DNA of 64,000 nt from Flavobacteriales bacterium (GTDB lineage: Bacteria > Bacteroidota > Bacteroidia > Flavobacteriales_D > Sanyastnellaceae). The stretch spans positions 310,001-374,000 of the forward strand of contig JAGYJM010000002.1 of the NCBI GenBank assembly GCA_018402085.1, given 5' to 3'. Below, piece after piece: positions 10,821 to 21,610 of this stretch; position 1 is the first letter of the stretch; each line of letters opens with the position of its first letter. Under the pieces are notes generated by a model, which saw only the letters and a program-made list of their open reading frames with translations, did not search any database and was not told the origin of the DNA. Made by a program: the position numbers and the translations under genes.

Positions 10821-11246
10821 ATGTTACAGCCAAAAAGAACAAAGTTTCGCAGGTACCAGAAAGGTCGCATTAAAGGACTTGCGCACCGAGGTTCTCGTAT
10901 CGCGTTTGGATCTTTCGCCATTAAATCGATGGACGAAGGTTTCATTACCTCACGGCAGATTGAGTCAGCTCGTGTAGCCGTGACCCGTTATATGAAGCGT
11001 GAAGGTAAAGTGTGGATCCGCATTTTTCCTGACAAACCAATCACCTCGAAACCGGCTGAAGTACGGATGGGTAAGGGTAAAGGCGCGCCAAGCCATTGGG
11101 TGGCAGTGGTCAAGCCCGGCCGCATTATGTTTGAAGTTGACGGTGTGCCGAAGGCTATAGCCGAAGAAGCACTTCGCCTGGCTGCGCAGAAGTTGCCGGT
11201 GCGTACCAAGTTTGTTGTTCGTCCTGATTACACCGAAAAACTGTAG
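10821..11246 (+). CDS. rplP: 50S ribosomal protein L16
   Basis: [19 protein letters not shown]. Confidence 0.98.
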   Translation: MLQPKRTKFRRYQKGRIKGLAHRGSRIAFGSFAIKSMDEGFITSRQIESARVAVTRYMKREGKVWIRIFPDKPITSKPAEVRMGKGKGAPSHWVAVVKPGRIMFEVDGVPKAIAEEALRLAAQKLPVRTKFVVRPDYTEKL

Positions 11247-11251
11247 GAGAG

Positions 11252-11455
11252 ATGAAAATGCAAGAAATAAAGCAAATGACAGATGCAGATCTTAAAGAAC
11301 GCATCGAAATTGCACGTGAAGAGCTCAGCAAGATGCGCTTCAATCACTCCATTGCAGGATTGGAGAACCCGAACGAACTTCGCTTGAAACGCAAGGATGT
11401 TGCACGCCTGCTGACTGAAATGAACACGCGAGAATCGCAAGCTAAACAAGGATAA
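11252..11455 (+). CDS. rpmC: 50S ribosomal protein L29
   Basis: 67 aa, L29-like, position between rplP and rpsQ. Confidence 0.95.
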   Translation: MKMQEIKQMTDADLKERIEIAREELSKMRFNHSIAGLENPNELRLKRKDVARLLTEMNTRESQAKQG

Positions 11456-11458
11456 GCG

Positions 11459-11719
11459 ATGGAAAATATACGCAACCTCCGAAAAGAGCGTATCGGCATT
11501 GTTACCTCGAATAAGATGAATAAATCTATCGTGGTTTCTGTTGAGCGCCGAATGAAACACCCGAAGTACGGGAAGTTTGTGAAGCAGACGACCAAGTTCA
11601 CCGCTCACGACGAAAAAGATGATTGCAATATTGGTGATAAGGTGAAAATCATGGAAACCCGTCCGATCAGCAAGAATAAATGCTGGCGATTGGTGGAAAT
11701 CCTGGAACGTGCTAAGTAA
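11459..11719 (+). CDS. rpsQ: 30S ribosomal protein S17
   Basis: [35 protein letters not shown]. Confidence 0.97.
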   Translation: MENIRNLRKERIGIVTSNKMNKSIVVSVERRMKHPKYGKFVKQTTKFTAHDEKDDCNIGDKVKIMETRPISKNKCWRLVEILERAK

Positions 11720-11751
11720 GCACGAGTGCCTCACTCTAATTTAACGAATCG

Positions 11752-12120
11752 ATGATACAGCAAGAGAGCCGATTAAAGGTAGCTGACAACAGCGGCGCTA
11801 AAGAAGCGCTTTGCATCCGGGTCCTGGGTGGAACCCGCCGTCGCTACGCCAGCATAGGAGACAAAATTGTAGTCTCTGTGAAAGATGCGAGTCCTTCAGG
11901 TAATGTGAAAAAAGGACAAGTATCCAAGGCCGTTGTAGTGCGCACTCGCAAAGAGGTGCGTCGCCCGGACGGAAGTTACATCCGTTTTGATGACAACGCA
12001 GTGGTGTTGCTTAATAACACGGACGAAATGCGTGGAACCCGGATTTTCGGCCCGGTTGCACGGGAACTCCGCGAGAAAAGCTACATGAAAATTGTCTCAC
12101 TCGCACCAGAGGTGCTTTAA
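11752..12120 (+). CDS. rplN: 50S ribosomal protein L14
   Basis: [27 protein letters not shown]. Confidence 0.98.
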   Translation: MIQQESRLKVADNSGAKEALCIRVLGGTRRRYASIGDKIVVSVKDASPSGNVKKGQVSKAVVVRTRKEVRRPDGSYIRFDDNAVVLLNNTDEMRGTRIFGPVARELREKSYMKIVSLAPEVL

Positions 12121-12124
12121 GTAC

Positions 12125-12451
12125 ATGAAAATGGAAAAGCGATTGAAAGTGAAAAAAGGAGATCAGGTAAAAGTGATCGCCGGAGAACATAAAGGGAAAG
12201 AAGGCGAGGTACTCGAAGTGAATCGTTCGAATGATCGCATCGTGGTTCAAGGAGTTAACCTTGTGACGAAACATATCAAACCAAATGCGACCAACCCGCA
12301 AGGCGGGGTCGAAGAAACTGAAGCCGGAGTGCACATTTCAAACGTGATGGTGATTGACAGCAAAGGGAATGCCACCCGGGTTGGTCGTCGTCGCGGAGAA
12401 AATGGAAAACTTGTTCGCTTTTCGAAGAAATCTAATGAAGACTTGAAGTGA
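12125..12451 (+). CDS. rplX: 50S ribosomal protein L24
   Basis: [26 protein letters not shown] 12125 preferred (12092 start overlaps rplN). Confidence 0.95.
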   Translation: MKMEKRLKVKKGDQVKVIAGEHKGKEGEVLEVNRSNDRIVVQGVNLVTKHIKPNATNPQGGVEETEAGVHISNVMVIDSKGNATRVGRRRGENGKLVRFSKKSNEDLK

Positions 12452-13002
12452 TGGAATATACACCAAGACTACAAAGCATGTACAGCGAAGAGATCGTGCA
12501 AAAATTGCAGGAACGCTTCGAGTACAAGTCATCTATGGAGGTGCCGCGAATCGTGAAAATATGCCTTAACCAAGGCATAGGCAAGGCCGTGGGAGACAAA
12601 AAGATGATTGATGTGGCGATGACTGAGATGTCTTCTATAGCAGGACAAAAAGCAATTGCTACCTATTCGACAAAAGACATCTCGAACTTCAAATTGCGGA
12701 AAGGTATGCCTATTGGCTGCCGAGTGACCTTGCGTCGTGATCGTATGTATGAATTTCTAGATCGTCTGATCTCTGTTTCACTTCCACGTACTCGTGATTT
12801 CCAAGGTGTGAAGTCGAAGGGCTTTGACGGAAGAGGAAATTTCACCTTCGGTGTGAAGGAGCAGATCATTTTTCCTGAGATCAATATTGATAAAGTAAAG
12901 TACAGTAACGGAATGGACATTACCGTGGTCACCACAGCTCGCACTGACGAAGAAGCGAAAGCACTGTTGGAATCATTCGGTTTCCCGTTCACGAAAAACT
13001 AA
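12451..13002 (+). CDS. rplE: 50S ribosomal protein L5
   Basis: L5 family: [21 protein letters not shown]. Confidence 0.97.
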   Translation: MEYTPRLQSMYSEEIVQKLQERFEYKSSMEVPRIVKICLNQGIGKAVGDKKMIDVAMTEMSSIAGQKAIATYSTKDISNFKLRKGMPIGCRVTLRRDRMYEFLDRLISVSLPRTRDFQGVKSKGFDGRGNFTFGVKEQIIFPEINIDKVKYSNGMDITVVTTARTDEEAKALLESFGFPFTKN

Positions 13003-13006
13003 TAAC

Positions 13007-13276
13007 ATGGCCAAGGAATCGATGAAAGCGCGTGAGCGCAAGCGTCAACGTCTCGTGGCACGGTACGCTGAGAAGCGCGCAGCGCTCAAAGAGGAAGGAG
13101 ACTGGGAGGCACTCCAGAAGTTACCTCGTAATTCTTCTTATGTGAGACTGCGTAACCGGTGCAGTTTGACAGGTCGTCCACGCGGTTACATGCGTCAATT
13201 TGGAATTTCTCGTGTAGTATTCCGTCGCATGGCGAATAGCGGAATGATTCCGGGAGTGAAAAAAGCTAGTTGGTAG
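13007..13276 (+). CDS. rpsN: 30S ribosomal protein S14
   Basis: [20 protein letters not shown]...[21 protein letters not shown]. Confidence 0.98.
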   Translation: MAKESMKARERKRQRLVARYAEKRAALKEEGDWEALQKLPRNSSYVRLRNRCSLTGRPRGYMRQFGISRVVFRRMANSGMIPGVKKASW

Positions 13277-13295
13277 CGCTTAGAAGCTTACGATT

Positions 13296-13694
13296 ATGTA
13301 TACAGATCCAATAGCAGATTACCTGACGCGCATTAGAAATGCGCAAATGGCTCGCCATAAAGTGGTAGAGGTACCGGCGTCGAACGTCAAGAAGGCGATG
13401 ACGAAAATCCTTTTCGATAAAGGATATATTCTGAACTACAAGTTCATCGATGATGAAGTGCAGGGCAAGATAAAAATTGCACTGAAGTACCACCCGAAAA
13501 CTAAGCGCCCTGCGATCAGTGAGATCGCTCGTATCAGCAAGCCAGGTTTGAGGAAATACGCGGGGTCAGATAGCCTGCCACGTGTACTGAACGGGCTCGG
13601 GATTTCGATTATCTCCACCTCCAAAGGTCTGATGACCGACAAAGAGGCGCGTCAACAGAACATCGGCGGTGAACTGCTCTGCTACGTTTATTAA
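13296..13694 (+). CDS. rpsH: 30S ribosomal protein S8
   Basis: [21 protein letters not shown]. Confidence 0.98.
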   Translation: MYTDPIADYLTRIRNAQMARHKVVEVPASNVKKAMTKILFDKGYILNYKFIDDEVQGKIKIALKYHPKTKRPAISEIARISKPGLRKYAGSDSLPRVLNGLGISIISTSKGLMTDKEARQQNIGGELLCYVY

Positions 13695-13714
13695 CAGCAA
13701 AGAATTAAAGACTC

Positions 13715-14272
13715 ATGTCACGCGTAGGAAAAGCTCCAATTAAAATTAAAGACGGCGTACAGATTACTGTCAATGATGACAATGTCGTAACTGTAAAAGG
13801 ACCGAAAGGCGAACTCACACAAGCTGTTGAGAGCTTCCTGACCATCAAGCAGGAAGACGGCGAGCTGGTCGTGGAGCGTCACAGCGAAGAAAAAGATGTT
13901 CGTGCAAAGCACGGGCTCTATCGTGCACTGCTGAACAACATGGTTGAAGGTGTGACCGATGGTTATAAAATTGATCTGGAGCTCGTTGGTGTTGGTTATC
14001 GGGCGAAGACCAGCGGCCAACGTCTTGAGCTTTCACTCGGCTATAGCCATCCAATCGTTATGGAGCTTCCTCCAGAGGTTAAGGTGACTGCAGATACGAA
14101 AAAGGGTGAAAATCCAACCGTGAGCCTCGAGAGCTTTGATAAGCAGCTCATCGGGCAAATTGGATCTAAGATCAGATCATTGCGCAAGCCGGAACCCTAT
14201 AAAGGAAAAGGTGTACGCTACAAAGGAGAACAGATACGTCGTAAAGCTGGTAAATCGGCAGCTAAAAAATAA
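13715..14272 (+). CDS. rplF: 50S ribosomal protein L6
   Basis: MSRVGKAPIKIKDGVQI...PYKGKGVRYKGEQIRRKAGK. Confidence 0.98.
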   Translation: MSRVGKAPIKIKDGVQITVNDDNVVTVKGPKGELTQAVESFLTIKQEDGELVVERHSEEKDVRAKHGLYRALLNNMVEGVTDGYKIDLELVGVGYRAKTSGQRLELSLGYSHPIVMELPPEVKVTADTKKGENPTVSLESFDKQLIGQIGSKIRSLRKPEPYKGKGVRYKGEQIRRKAGKSAAKK

Positions 14273-14278
14273 GAGACA

Positions 14279-14632
14279 ATGGCACTGTCAAAACGAAATA
14301 GAAGGAGCCGCATCAGAATGCGGGTTCGTAGTAAGATTCGCGGTACAGCGGAACTTCCACGTCTGTCTGTGTATAGGAGCAATAAGCAAATTTATGCACA
14401 GATCATCGACGACAGAAGCGGTCGCACGCTTGCTTCAGCATCTTCATTGAAGGTTGAAGCAGCGCAGAGTGTACCGAAGATTGAACAAGCCGGAATAGTA
14501 GGAAAGGCCATTGCTGAACAAGCGAAGTCTGCTGGTATTGAGCAGGTCGTTTTTGATCGTAACGGGTATTACTACCACGGAAGAGTAAAACAACTTGCAG
14601 AAGCTGCCCGCGAAGGCGGTCTCAAATTCTAA
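14279..14632 (+). CDS. rplR: 50S ribosomal protein L18
   Basis: [33 protein letters not shown]. Confidence 0.97.
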   Translation: MALSKRNRRSRIRMRVRSKIRGTAELPRLSVYRSNKQIYAQIIDDRSGRTLASASSLKVEAAQSVPKIEQAGIVGKAIAEQAKSAGIEQVVFDRNGYYYHGRVKQLAEAAREGGLKF

Positions 14633-14638
14633 GAAAAT

Positions 14639-15154
14639 ATGGCAACGCATTTACGTTCGGTACGAGCTACAGATATTGAGCTTCAAGATAGAGTCGTCGC
14701 AATCAATCGTGTGACAAAGGTGACAAAAGGTGGGCGTACGTTCAGCTTTAGTGCCATTGTGGTGGTTGGTGATGAGAACGGTGTCGTTGGGCACGGTCTC
14801 GGAAAAGCGAAAGAAGTGACGACAGCAATTACAAAAGGAATCGATGACGCGAAGAAAAATCTGATTCGTGTACCCATTATCAATGGCACGATTCCACACG
14901 AACAACGTGTTTCTCTTGGAGGCGCCCGCATTATGATCAAGCCAGCCGCGTCGGGTACCGGTGTTATTGCCGGAGGTGCGATGCGCGCTGTACTTGAGAG
15001 CGTCGGAATCACAGACGTTCTGGCAAAATCACTAGGATCGTCTAACCCACACAACGTTGTGAAGGCAACTTTCCAGGCGTTATTGGAACTGCGCGATGCA
15101 CGTGAAGTGGCAGAATTGCGCGGAATCACTGTGAGCAAAGTGTTTAACGGCTAA
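14639..15154 (+). CDS. rpsE: 30S ribosomal protein S5
   Basis: [41 protein letters not shown]. Confidence 0.98.
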   Translation: MATHLRSVRATDIELQDRVVAINRVTKVTKGGRTFSFSAIVVVGDENGVVGHGLGKAKEVTTAITKGIDDAKKNLIRVPIINGTIPHEQRVSLGGARIMIKPAASGTGVIAGGAMRAVLESVGITDVLAKSLGSSNPHNVVKATFQALLELRDAREVAELRGITVSKVFNG

Positions 15155-15162
15155 CTCAAGGA

Positions 15163-15345
15163 ATGATGACAAAAGTTGTAATCACACAAGTACGCAGCAC
15201 AATCAATCGACCGAAGCGTCAGAAGGATACGATCCAGGCTCTCGGTATTAAAAAAATGAATGTGCCTGTAGAGAAAGAAGCGACTCCACAAATTCTTGGA
15301 ATGATCCGAAAGGTGAGTCACCTCCTGAAAGTAGAACAGAAATAA
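15163..15345 (+). CDS. rpmD: 50S ribosomal protein L30
   Basis: 60 aa L30-like, position between rpsE and rplO. Confidence 0.95.
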   Translation: MMTKVVITQVRSTINRPKRQKDTIQALGIKKMNVPVEKEATPQILGMIRKVSHLLKVEQK

Positions 15346-15353
15346 TTTTTAAG

Positions 15354-15800
15354 ATGAATTTGAATAACCTGAAACCAGCGAAAGGGTCTGTCAAACAGCG
15401 TAAGCGAGTTGGTCGGGGTGAAGGCTCTGGCCACGGCGGTACATCAACGCGCGGTCATAAAGGGGCTAAGTCACGTTCCGGCTACAAATCGAAAATCGGC
15501 TTCGAAGGAGGGCAAATGCCTCTCCAGCGCCGAGTTCCTAAATTCGGTTTCCGGAATGCGAATCGTGTAGCCTACAAAGGGATCAACCTGGATACCCTTC
15601 AAGAGCTCGTAGACCGGAAAAATCTTGAGAGTGTAACACCCCAAATCCTTGTAGACAATGGTCTCGCCGGAAAACACGATCTTGTCAAAATTTTAGGTCG
15701 TGGCGAACTTACATCGAAGATCGATGTGAGTGCACATAAGTTTTCTGCTTCGGCGAAAAGCGCTATTGAGGCAAATGGTGGCACAGCTACTGAACTTTAA
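15354..15800 (+). CDS. rplO: 50S ribosomal protein L15
   Basis: [37 protein letters not shown]. Confidence 0.98.
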   Translation: MNLNNLKPAKGSVKQRKRVGRGEGSGHGGTSTRGHKGAKSRSGYKSKIGFEGGQMPLQRRVPKFGFRNANRVAYKGINLDTLQELVDRKNLESVTPQILVDNGLAGKHDLVKILGRGELTSKIDVSAHKFSASAKSAIEANGGTATEL

Positions 15801-15808
15801 TCCGGTTT

Positions 15809-17170
15809 GTGATGAAGAACTTTTTCAAGAAACTCAAAGAGATCTACAAGCACGAAGAGCTGAGGAAAAAAATCCTGATTACGCTCGGGTTTATTCTGAT
15901 CTACAGAATAGGTTCGTTCATTGTACTTCCGGGTGTTGACTCGGATGCGCTAGCTGAGCAAATGGGCAGTATGGAGGGAGGTCTCGGTGACCTACTTTCC
16001 CTGTTCACAGGTGGTGCTTTCTCCCGTGCGTCAATCTTCGCTCTGGGAATTATGCCCTACATATCTGCTTCGATCATTATTCAGCTGCTGTCGATCGCCG
16101 TACCCTCCGTGCAAAAAATGCAGAAGGAGGGGGAAAGTGGTCGCAAGAAAATCAATCAATGGACGCGTTTCCTCACGATTGCGATTACATTGGTACAGGC
16201 ACCAGGATACCTGGCTTCTTCGGTAGCAGGCGTACCCGGAGCCGTCCCGGACGATAGTTCGTTCTGGTGGTTTAGCTCTGTCACCATTCTCACCTGCAGC
16301 ACGCTTTTGATCATGTGGCTGGGTGAGAAAATTACTGATAAAGGAATCGGTAATGGTATCTCGCTTCTTATTATGATCGGAATTATTGCCACCTTCCCAC
16401 AGGCGATTATTCAGGAATTTTCTCTTCCACAAACGAAGGTGTTCTTCTTCCTTGTTGAGATTGCAGTGCTCCTGGTCGTCATCGGTGCTTCGGTTGCTCT
16501 GGTGCAAGCAGTAAGACGTGTGCCAGTGCAAATGGCAAAAACCATGCAGGCTGGGTCGTCTCACATGCCGATGGGCGAGGGGCAACGATCTTACATTCCG
16601 CTGAAAGTAAACTCTGCAGGAGTGATGCCAATCATTTTCGCTCAAGCGATCATGTTTGTGCCTCTCTATCTGACCCAAATGGAAACCTTTCAGGGGAATG
16701 ATGTGCTTCAGCAGCTAGGAGATTTTAACGGCTTGTATTACAACATCCTCTTTTTCCTAATGATTGTGGTGTTCACCTATTTCTACACTGCGATTACGGT
16801 GAATCCGAATCAGATGGCAGACGATTTGAAGCGGCAGGGAAGCTTTATTCCAGGTATTAAGCCGGGACGTCCTACAGCACAGTTCCTCGATAATGTTTTA
16901 TCAAGGATCACGCTGCCAGGATCCGTTTTCCTTGGGCTTGTGGCTATTTTACCTGCCATCGTATTCAATGTGGGTTTAACCAATTCGCAGTCGTTCGCCA
17001 TTTTCTTCGGTGGAACTTCACTGCTGATTATGGTTGGAGTGATCCTGGATACTTTGCAACAAATAGACGGACACTTGCTGAGCCGTCATTACGATGGTTT
17101 AATGAAAAGTGGAAAACTCAGAGGTCGTCAAAATTCACCGATAAGCGGTGTATCAGGTTTCGTCGGTTAA
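15809..17170 (+). CDS. secY: Preprotein translocase subunit SecY
   Basis: 453 aa polytopic; FALGIMPYISASIIIQLL; GNGISLLIMIGI. Confidence 0.98.
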   Translation: MMKNFFKKLKEIYKHEELRKKILITLGFILIYRIGSFIVLPGVDSDALAEQMGSMEGGLGDLLSLFTGGAFSRASIFALGIMPYISASIIIQLLSIAVPSVQKMQKEGESGRKKINQWTRFLTIAITLVQAPGYLASSVAGVPGAVPDDSSFWWFSSVTILTCSTLLIMWLGEKITDKGIGNGISLLIMIGIIATFPQAIIQEFSLPQTKVFFFLVEIAVLLVVIGASVALVQAVRRVPVQMAKTMQAGSSHMPMGEGQRSYIPLKVNSAGVMPIIFAQAIMFVPLYLTQMETFQGNDVLQQLGDFNGLYYNILFFLMIVVFTYFYTAITVNPNQMADDLKRQGSFIPGIKPGRPTAQFLDNVLSRITLPGSVFLGLVAILPAIVFNVGLTNSQSFAIFFGGTSLLIMVGVILDTLQQIDGHLLSRHYDGLMKSGKLRGRQNSPISGVSGFVG

Positions 17171-17171
17171 T

Positions 17172-17969
17172 ATGGGTGGAAGAACAATCTACTATAAGAC
17201 CGAAGAAGAAATTGATCTGCTGAGAGAAAGTTCTTTGCTTGTTGGAAAGACTTTGGCCGAAGTAGCCAAGGCACTTAAACCCGGCGTAACTACGCTGGAA
17301 CTTGACGCAATTGCAGAAGAAGTGATTCGCGACAATGGAGCAACCCCAGGATTTAAAGGCTTTGGGGGCTTTCCGAACACACTTTGTACATCAGTGAATG
17401 AACAGGTAGTGCACGGGATACCAAACAACGTTCCATTGAAAGACGGAGATATCGTCTCAATTGATTGCGGTGTAAAGAAGAATGGATTCTATGGTGATTC
17501 AGCCTATACTTTTGAAGTAGGTGAGGTCAGCGCAGAAATCAAAGAGTTGCTTCGAACCACACGCGAATGTTTGAAGCTTGGTATTGAACAGGCTATTGCA
17601 GGAAACCGGATAGGTGACATAGGCCACGCTGTGCAGCAGCACGCTGAAAATGCCGGGTTTGGAGTTGTACGAGAATTGGTAGGACACGGTCTTGGCAAGG
17701 GTCTGCATGAAGCTCCGGAAGTGCCCAACTACGGACGTAGAGGCAATGGTGTGAAACTCAGGGAAGGTTTGGTTCTTGCAATTGAGCCCATGATCAACCT
17801 GGGAAGCCGTCAGGTGAAGCAGTTGAGCGATGGCTGGACCATCGTCACTTCTGACGGGAAACCGAGTGCCCACTACGAACACGACGTCGTCGTGAGAAAA
17901 GGAAATGCTGAAGTCCTTTCAACCTTTGATTGGATAGAAGAAGTTTTGGAAACCAATACAGTGAAATAA
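17172..17969 (+). CDS. map: Methionine aminopeptidase type I
   Basis: ELVGHGLGKGLHEAPEVPNYG; IEPMINLGS; ATG 17172 preferred. Confidence 0.95.
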   Translation: MGGRTIYYKTEEEIDLLRESSLLVGKTLAEVAKALKPGVTTLELDAIAEEVIRDNGATPGFKGFGGFPNTLCTSVNEQVVHGIPNNVPLKDGDIVSIDCGVKKNGFYGDSAYTFEVGEVSAEIKELLRTTRECLKLGIEQAIAGNRIGDIGHAVQQHAENAGFGVVRELVGHGLGKGLHEAPEVPNYGRRGNGVKLREGLVLAIEPMINLGSRQVKQLSDGWTIVTSDGKPSAHYEHDVVVRKGNAEVLSTFDWIEEVLETNTVK

Positions 17970-17972
17970 ATA

Positions 17973-18194
17973 ATGGCGAAACAGTCGTCGATAACACAAG
18001 ACGGAACAATTATCGAGGCACTTTCGAACGCAATGTTCAGGGTGGAACTCGAAAATGGACACGAGATAACAGCACATATTTCCGGAAAGATGAGGATGCA
18101 CTACATCAAAATCCTTCCGGGTGATCGTGTGAAAGTCGAAATGTCGCCATATGACTTAACGAAAGGTAGAATTACATTCAGATACAAGAAATAA
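17973..18194 (+). CDS. infA: Translation initiation factor IF-1
   Basis: [67 protein letters not shown]. Confidence 0.98.
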   Translation: MAKQSSITQDGTIIEALSNAMFRVELENGHEITAHISGKMRMHYIKILPGDRVKVEMSPYDLTKGRITFRYKK

Positions 18195-18310
18195 TGAAGG
18201 TAAGAGCATCCCTCAAAAAGCGCTCAGCAGAGTGCAAGATCGTACGCCGCAAAGGACGGTTGTATGTGATCAACAAAAAGAACCCAAAATTCAAGCAACG
18301 TCAGGGCTAA
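18194..18310 (+). CDS. rpmJ: 50S ribosomal protein L36 (absent from supplied ORF track)
   Basis: Own translation: [41 protein letters not shown] overlaps infA stop. Confidence 0.97.
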   Translation: MKVRASLKKRSAECKIVRRKGRLYVINKKNPKFKQRQG

Positions 18311-18337
18311 TCCTGGGTTGCGTAAATGAATCAGAAT

Positions 18338-18715
18338 ATGGCTAGGATTGCTGGAGTTGATCTCCCTAAAAACAAACGTGGTGTTATAGGTTTGACCTAT
18401 ATCTACGGAATTGGCCGCAGCCGCTCCCAAAAGGTGCTGGAGCAAGCGAATGTTGATCCCAACAAGCGCGTACAGGATTGGAGTGACGAAGACCTCGCAG
18501 GTATTCGTGGAGCCATCTCCTCGGGCTTTAAAGTGGAAGGTGAACTGCGTTCTGAGACGCAAATGAACATCAAGCGCCTCATGGATATTGGTTGTTACCG
18601 TGGCATTCGCCACCGTACGGGTCTGCCATTGCGCGGTCAACGAACCAAAAACAACTCGCGCACCCGTAAGGGTAAGCGGAAGACGGTTGCAAACAAGAAA
18701 AAGGTAACCAAGTAA
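18338..18715 (+). CDS. rpsM: 30S ribosomal protein S13
   Basis: [31 protein letters not shown]. Confidence 0.97.
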   Translation: MARIAGVDLPKNKRGVIGLTYIYGIGRSRSQKVLEQANVDPNKRVQDWSDEDLAGIRGAISSGFKVEGELRSETQMNIKRLMDIGCYRGIRHRTGLPLRGQRTKNNSRTRKGKRKTVANKKKVTK

Positions 18716-18772
18716 TCTGAATGTTAAACTGAGTCCTCCATTTGCAGGACTGATGACCTCAATAAAAGAGTA

Positions 18773-19156
18773 ATGGCAAAAAATGTCAAAAAAAGAAAGA
18801 ACGTCAACGTGGATGCAAGCGGCGAAGCCCACATCCAGGCGTCCTTTAACAACATTATTATCTCATTGACCAACAATCAAGGACAGGTTATCTCCTGGTC
18901 GTCTGCTGGGAAAATGGGATTCCGTGGATCGAAAAAGAATACCCCGTACGCAGCTCAGGTGGCTGCTGAAGAGTGCGGGAAAGAAGCTTACGATCTCGGA
19001 CTGCGAAAAATTCGCGTATTCGTGAAAGGACCGGGGTCAGGACGTGAATCAGCAATCCGCACGCTTCACAACCTCGGAATCGAAGTCACCGAGATCATTG
19101 ACGTAACTCCACTTCCGCACAATGGTTGTCGCCCACCAAAGCGTCGCCGCGTTTAA
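18773..19156 (+). CDS. rpsK: 30S ribosomal protein S11
   Basis: [46 protein letters not shown]. Confidence 0.98.
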   Translation: MAKNVKKRKNVNVDASGEAHIQASFNNIIISLTNNQGQVISWSSAGKMGFRGSKKNTPYAAQVAAEECGKEAYDLGLRKIRVFVKGPGSGRESAIRTLHNLGIEVTEIIDVTPLPHNGCRPPKRRRV

Positions 19157-19186
19157 TTACCAACATTAAGAAATTACACTAAGGGT

Positions 19187-19792
19187 ATGGCACGATACAG
19201 AGGACCCAAATCGAAAATCGCTCGTCGATTCCGTGAACCAATTTTTGGCCCGGATAAAGCACTCGAAAAGCGCAATTATCCACCTGGGCAACACGGACCA
19301 AACAGACGCCGTTCAAAACAATCTGAATATTCCATTCAGCTCGTTGAGAAACAAAAGGCAAAACACACCTATGGCATCCTCGAGCGCCAATTCTCGAATC
19401 TCTTCAAGAAGGCGAACGCGAAATCGGGTATTACAGGTGAGATTCTTTTGCAACTTTGCGAATCTCGACTAGATAACACCGTGTTCCGCCTCGGAATTGC
19501 TCCTACAAGAAGAGGAGCACGCCAACTCGTCTCGCACCGCCATATTACGGTGAACGGACAGGTGGTGAATATTCCGAGCTACCACCTCCGCCCCGGAGAT
19601 GTGATTGGTGTTCGCGAAAAATCAAAGTCACTCGCTAATATTACCAGCTCGCTCGCAGCTAATAATAAACGCTTCGATTGGCTGGATTGGAATGCGTCTG
19701 ATATGACAGGTGCTTTCATCGCTGTTCCTACCCGCGAGCAAATTCCGGAAAACATCAAAGAACAGTTGATCGTCGAGTTGTACTCTAAATAA
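19187..19792 (+). CDS. rpsD: 30S ribosomal protein S4
   Basis: [37 protein letters not shown]. Confidence 0.98.
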   Translation: MARYRGPKSKIARRFREPIFGPDKALEKRNYPPGQHGPNRRRSKQSEYSIQLVEKQKAKHTYGILERQFSNLFKKANAKSGITGEILLQLCESRLDNTVFRLGIAPTRRGARQLVSHRHITVNGQVVNIPSYHLRPGDVIGVREKSKSLANITSSLAANNKRFDWLDWNASDMTGAFIAVPTREQIPENIKEQLIVELYSK

Positions 19793-19807
19793 TTTAACAC
19801 CCTTACA

Positions 19808-20800
19808 ATGGCCATTCTCGATTTTCAGAAACCAGATAAAGTAATTCTTCTTGAATCAACGGACTTCAAAGGTCAATTTGAATTTCGTCCGCTAGAGCCG
19901 GGCTTCGGTATTACCATCGGTAATGCGCTGCGCCGTATCATGCTCTCATCATTAGAAGGTTTTGCAATCACTGCCTTCAAAATGGACGGTGTTGAACACG
20001 AATATTCTACCGTGAAAGGCATCGTTGAGGACGTGACGGAAATGATTCTCAACATGAAGCAAGTGCGCTTCAAACAACAAATCGAAGATACTGACAACGA
20101 AAGAGTGCTGATCAATATCTCCGGACAGGAAACACTCACTGCAGGTGACCTCGGAAAATTCACCTCCGCATTCCAGGTGCTCAACCCTGACCACGTCATT
20201 TGCCACATGGATAAGAAAGTGAAGATCAACATGGAACTTCACGTTGGGAAAGGACGGGGTTACGTTCCTGCTGAAGAAAACAAAGAAGAAGGTGCGCCGA
20301 TTGGCACGATTGCTATCGATTCAATCTTTACGCCTATCCGAAACGTGAAATATCACGTGGAGAATTTCAGGGTAGAACAGAAAACTGACTATGAAAAACT
20401 GGTCATTGATATCGATTGCGATGGCTCTGTATCCCCGAAAAATGCGCTGCAAGAAGCAGCAAAGATTCTGATTCACCACTTTATGCTCTTCAGCGATGAG
20501 AAAATCACACTGGAAAGCGAAGAGAAGGCGGAAACGGAAGAATTTGATGAAACGTCACTCCACATGCGCCAACTTCTGAAAACGAAGCTGGTAGACATGG
20601 ATCTCTCTGTTCGAGCACTCAATTGCTTGAAAGCAGCCGATATTGAATCGCTCGGAGATCTCGTTTCGTACAACAAGAACGACCTGCTCAAATTCCGCAA
20701 CTTCGGTAAGAAGTCGCTCACTGAACTTGAAGACCTTGTTGACAGCAAAGGGCTGACTTTCGGAATGAATGTTTCCAAGTATAAACTGGACAAAGAATAA
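19808..20800 (+). CDS. rpoA: DNA-directed RNA polymerase subunit alpha
   Basis: [24 protein letters not shown]; alpha-CTD. Confidence 0.98.
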   Translation: MAILDFQKPDKVILLESTDFKGQFEFRPLEPGFGITIGNALRRIMLSSLEGFAITAFKMDGVEHEYSTVKGIVEDVTEMILNMKQVRFKQQIEDTDNERVLINISGQETLTAGDLGKFTSAFQVLNPDHVICHMDKKVKINMELHVGKGRGYVPAEENKEEGAPIGTIAIDSIFTPIRNVKYHVENFRVEQKTDYEKLVIDIDCDGSVSPKNALQEAAKILIHHFMLFSDEKITLESEEKAETEEFDETSLHMRQLLKTKLVDMDLSVRALNCLKAADIESLGDLVSYNKNDLLKFRNFGKKSLTELEDLVDSKGLTFGMNVSKYKLDKE

Positions 20801-20836
20801 CGAACGGGCTTTTTGACCTGTTGAACACCTATTGAT

Positions 20837-21481
20837 ATGAGGCACGGAAAGAAATTCAATCACCTTGGAAGGAAGACAGCACACCGTAAGGCAATGCTGT
20901 CTAATATGGCTTGCTCGTTGATTGAACATAAGAGAATTACCACCACGGTAGCAAAGGCCAAAGCTCTGCGTAAGTACGTAGAGCCCTTGATTAACCGATC
21001 GAAAGATGACTCCACACACTCCCGTCGTATTTGTTTCCGATACCTCGGTAACAAGCACGCTGTGACAGAACTTTTTCGGGATGTCGCGCCGAAGGTGAGT
21101 GAACGAGATGGAGGGTATACACGCATCATTAAAACCGGATACCGTCTCGGCGATGCTGCTGAGATGTGTATTATTGAACTGGTTGACTTCAATGAACTCT
21201 ACAGCAACGACAACAAGAAAGGACGCACACGTCGTTCACGTCGCGGGGGGGCTAAGAAGAAAACCACTGAGACAAATGATGACGCAACTGTTCAGGCTGA
21301 AAAGACGGATGACGAAGTTGTAGAAAAGGCTTCCTCTGAAGATTCTTCGCAGGAAGAAGCTTCAGAGAAACCGACTGAAGAGCCGACGTCTCAAAACGAT
21401 GAGCCTAAGGCCGAAGATAGCTCTTCTGAAAAGGGCAGCGATGATGCTTCCGCCGAAGGCGACGACGATAAAGAGAAATAA
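20837..21481 (+). CDS. rplQ: 50S ribosomal protein L17 with long acidic C-terminal extension
   Basis: [26 protein letters not shown]-terminal ~75 aa rich in Asp/Glu/Ser. Confidence 0.97.
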   Translation: MRHGKKFNHLGRKTAHRKAMLSNMACSLIEHKRITTTVAKAKALRKYVEPLINRSKDDSTHSRRICFRYLGNKHAVTELFRDVAPKVSERDGGYTRIIKTGYRLGDAAEMCIIELVDFNELYSNDNKKGRTRRSRRGGAKKKTTETNDDATVQAEKTDDEVVEKASSEDSSQEEASEKPTEEPTSQNDEPKAEDSSSEKGSDDASAEGDDDKEK

Positions 21482-21506
21482 GTGCTGAGTGCATTTGACA
21501 ATAAAG

Positions 21507-21533
21507 AAAGGGAGGCGGAGCTTCCCTTTTTTT
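21507..21533 (+). terminator. Rho-independent-like terminator after rplQ
   Basis: AAAGGGAGGCGGAGCTTCCCTTTTTTT. Confidence 0.75.
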
Positions 21534-21598
21534 ATACCCTTTACTTTTCTGTGAATATTTTAAGGCTCAATGCCAATAGACAGGCTCATACCTAAAAC

Positions 21599-21606
21599 TA
21601 TCTTTG
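21599..21606 (+). promoter_or_regulatory. Candidate -7 element for carA
   Basis: TATCTTTG, a few nt upstream of ATG 21611 (very short leader). Confidence 0.5.
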
Positions 21607-21610
21607 CACT

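Noticed and set aside
16031-16678. 215-aa ORF antisense to secY
   Set aside because: Overlaps a certain conserved gene; His/Arg-rich shadow composition.
3622-21481. Fused str-S10-spc-alpha ribosomal gene order without tufA or adk as a novelty
   Set aside because: This arrangement, and rplQ-carA-eno downstream, is usual for Bacteroidota as far as I know.
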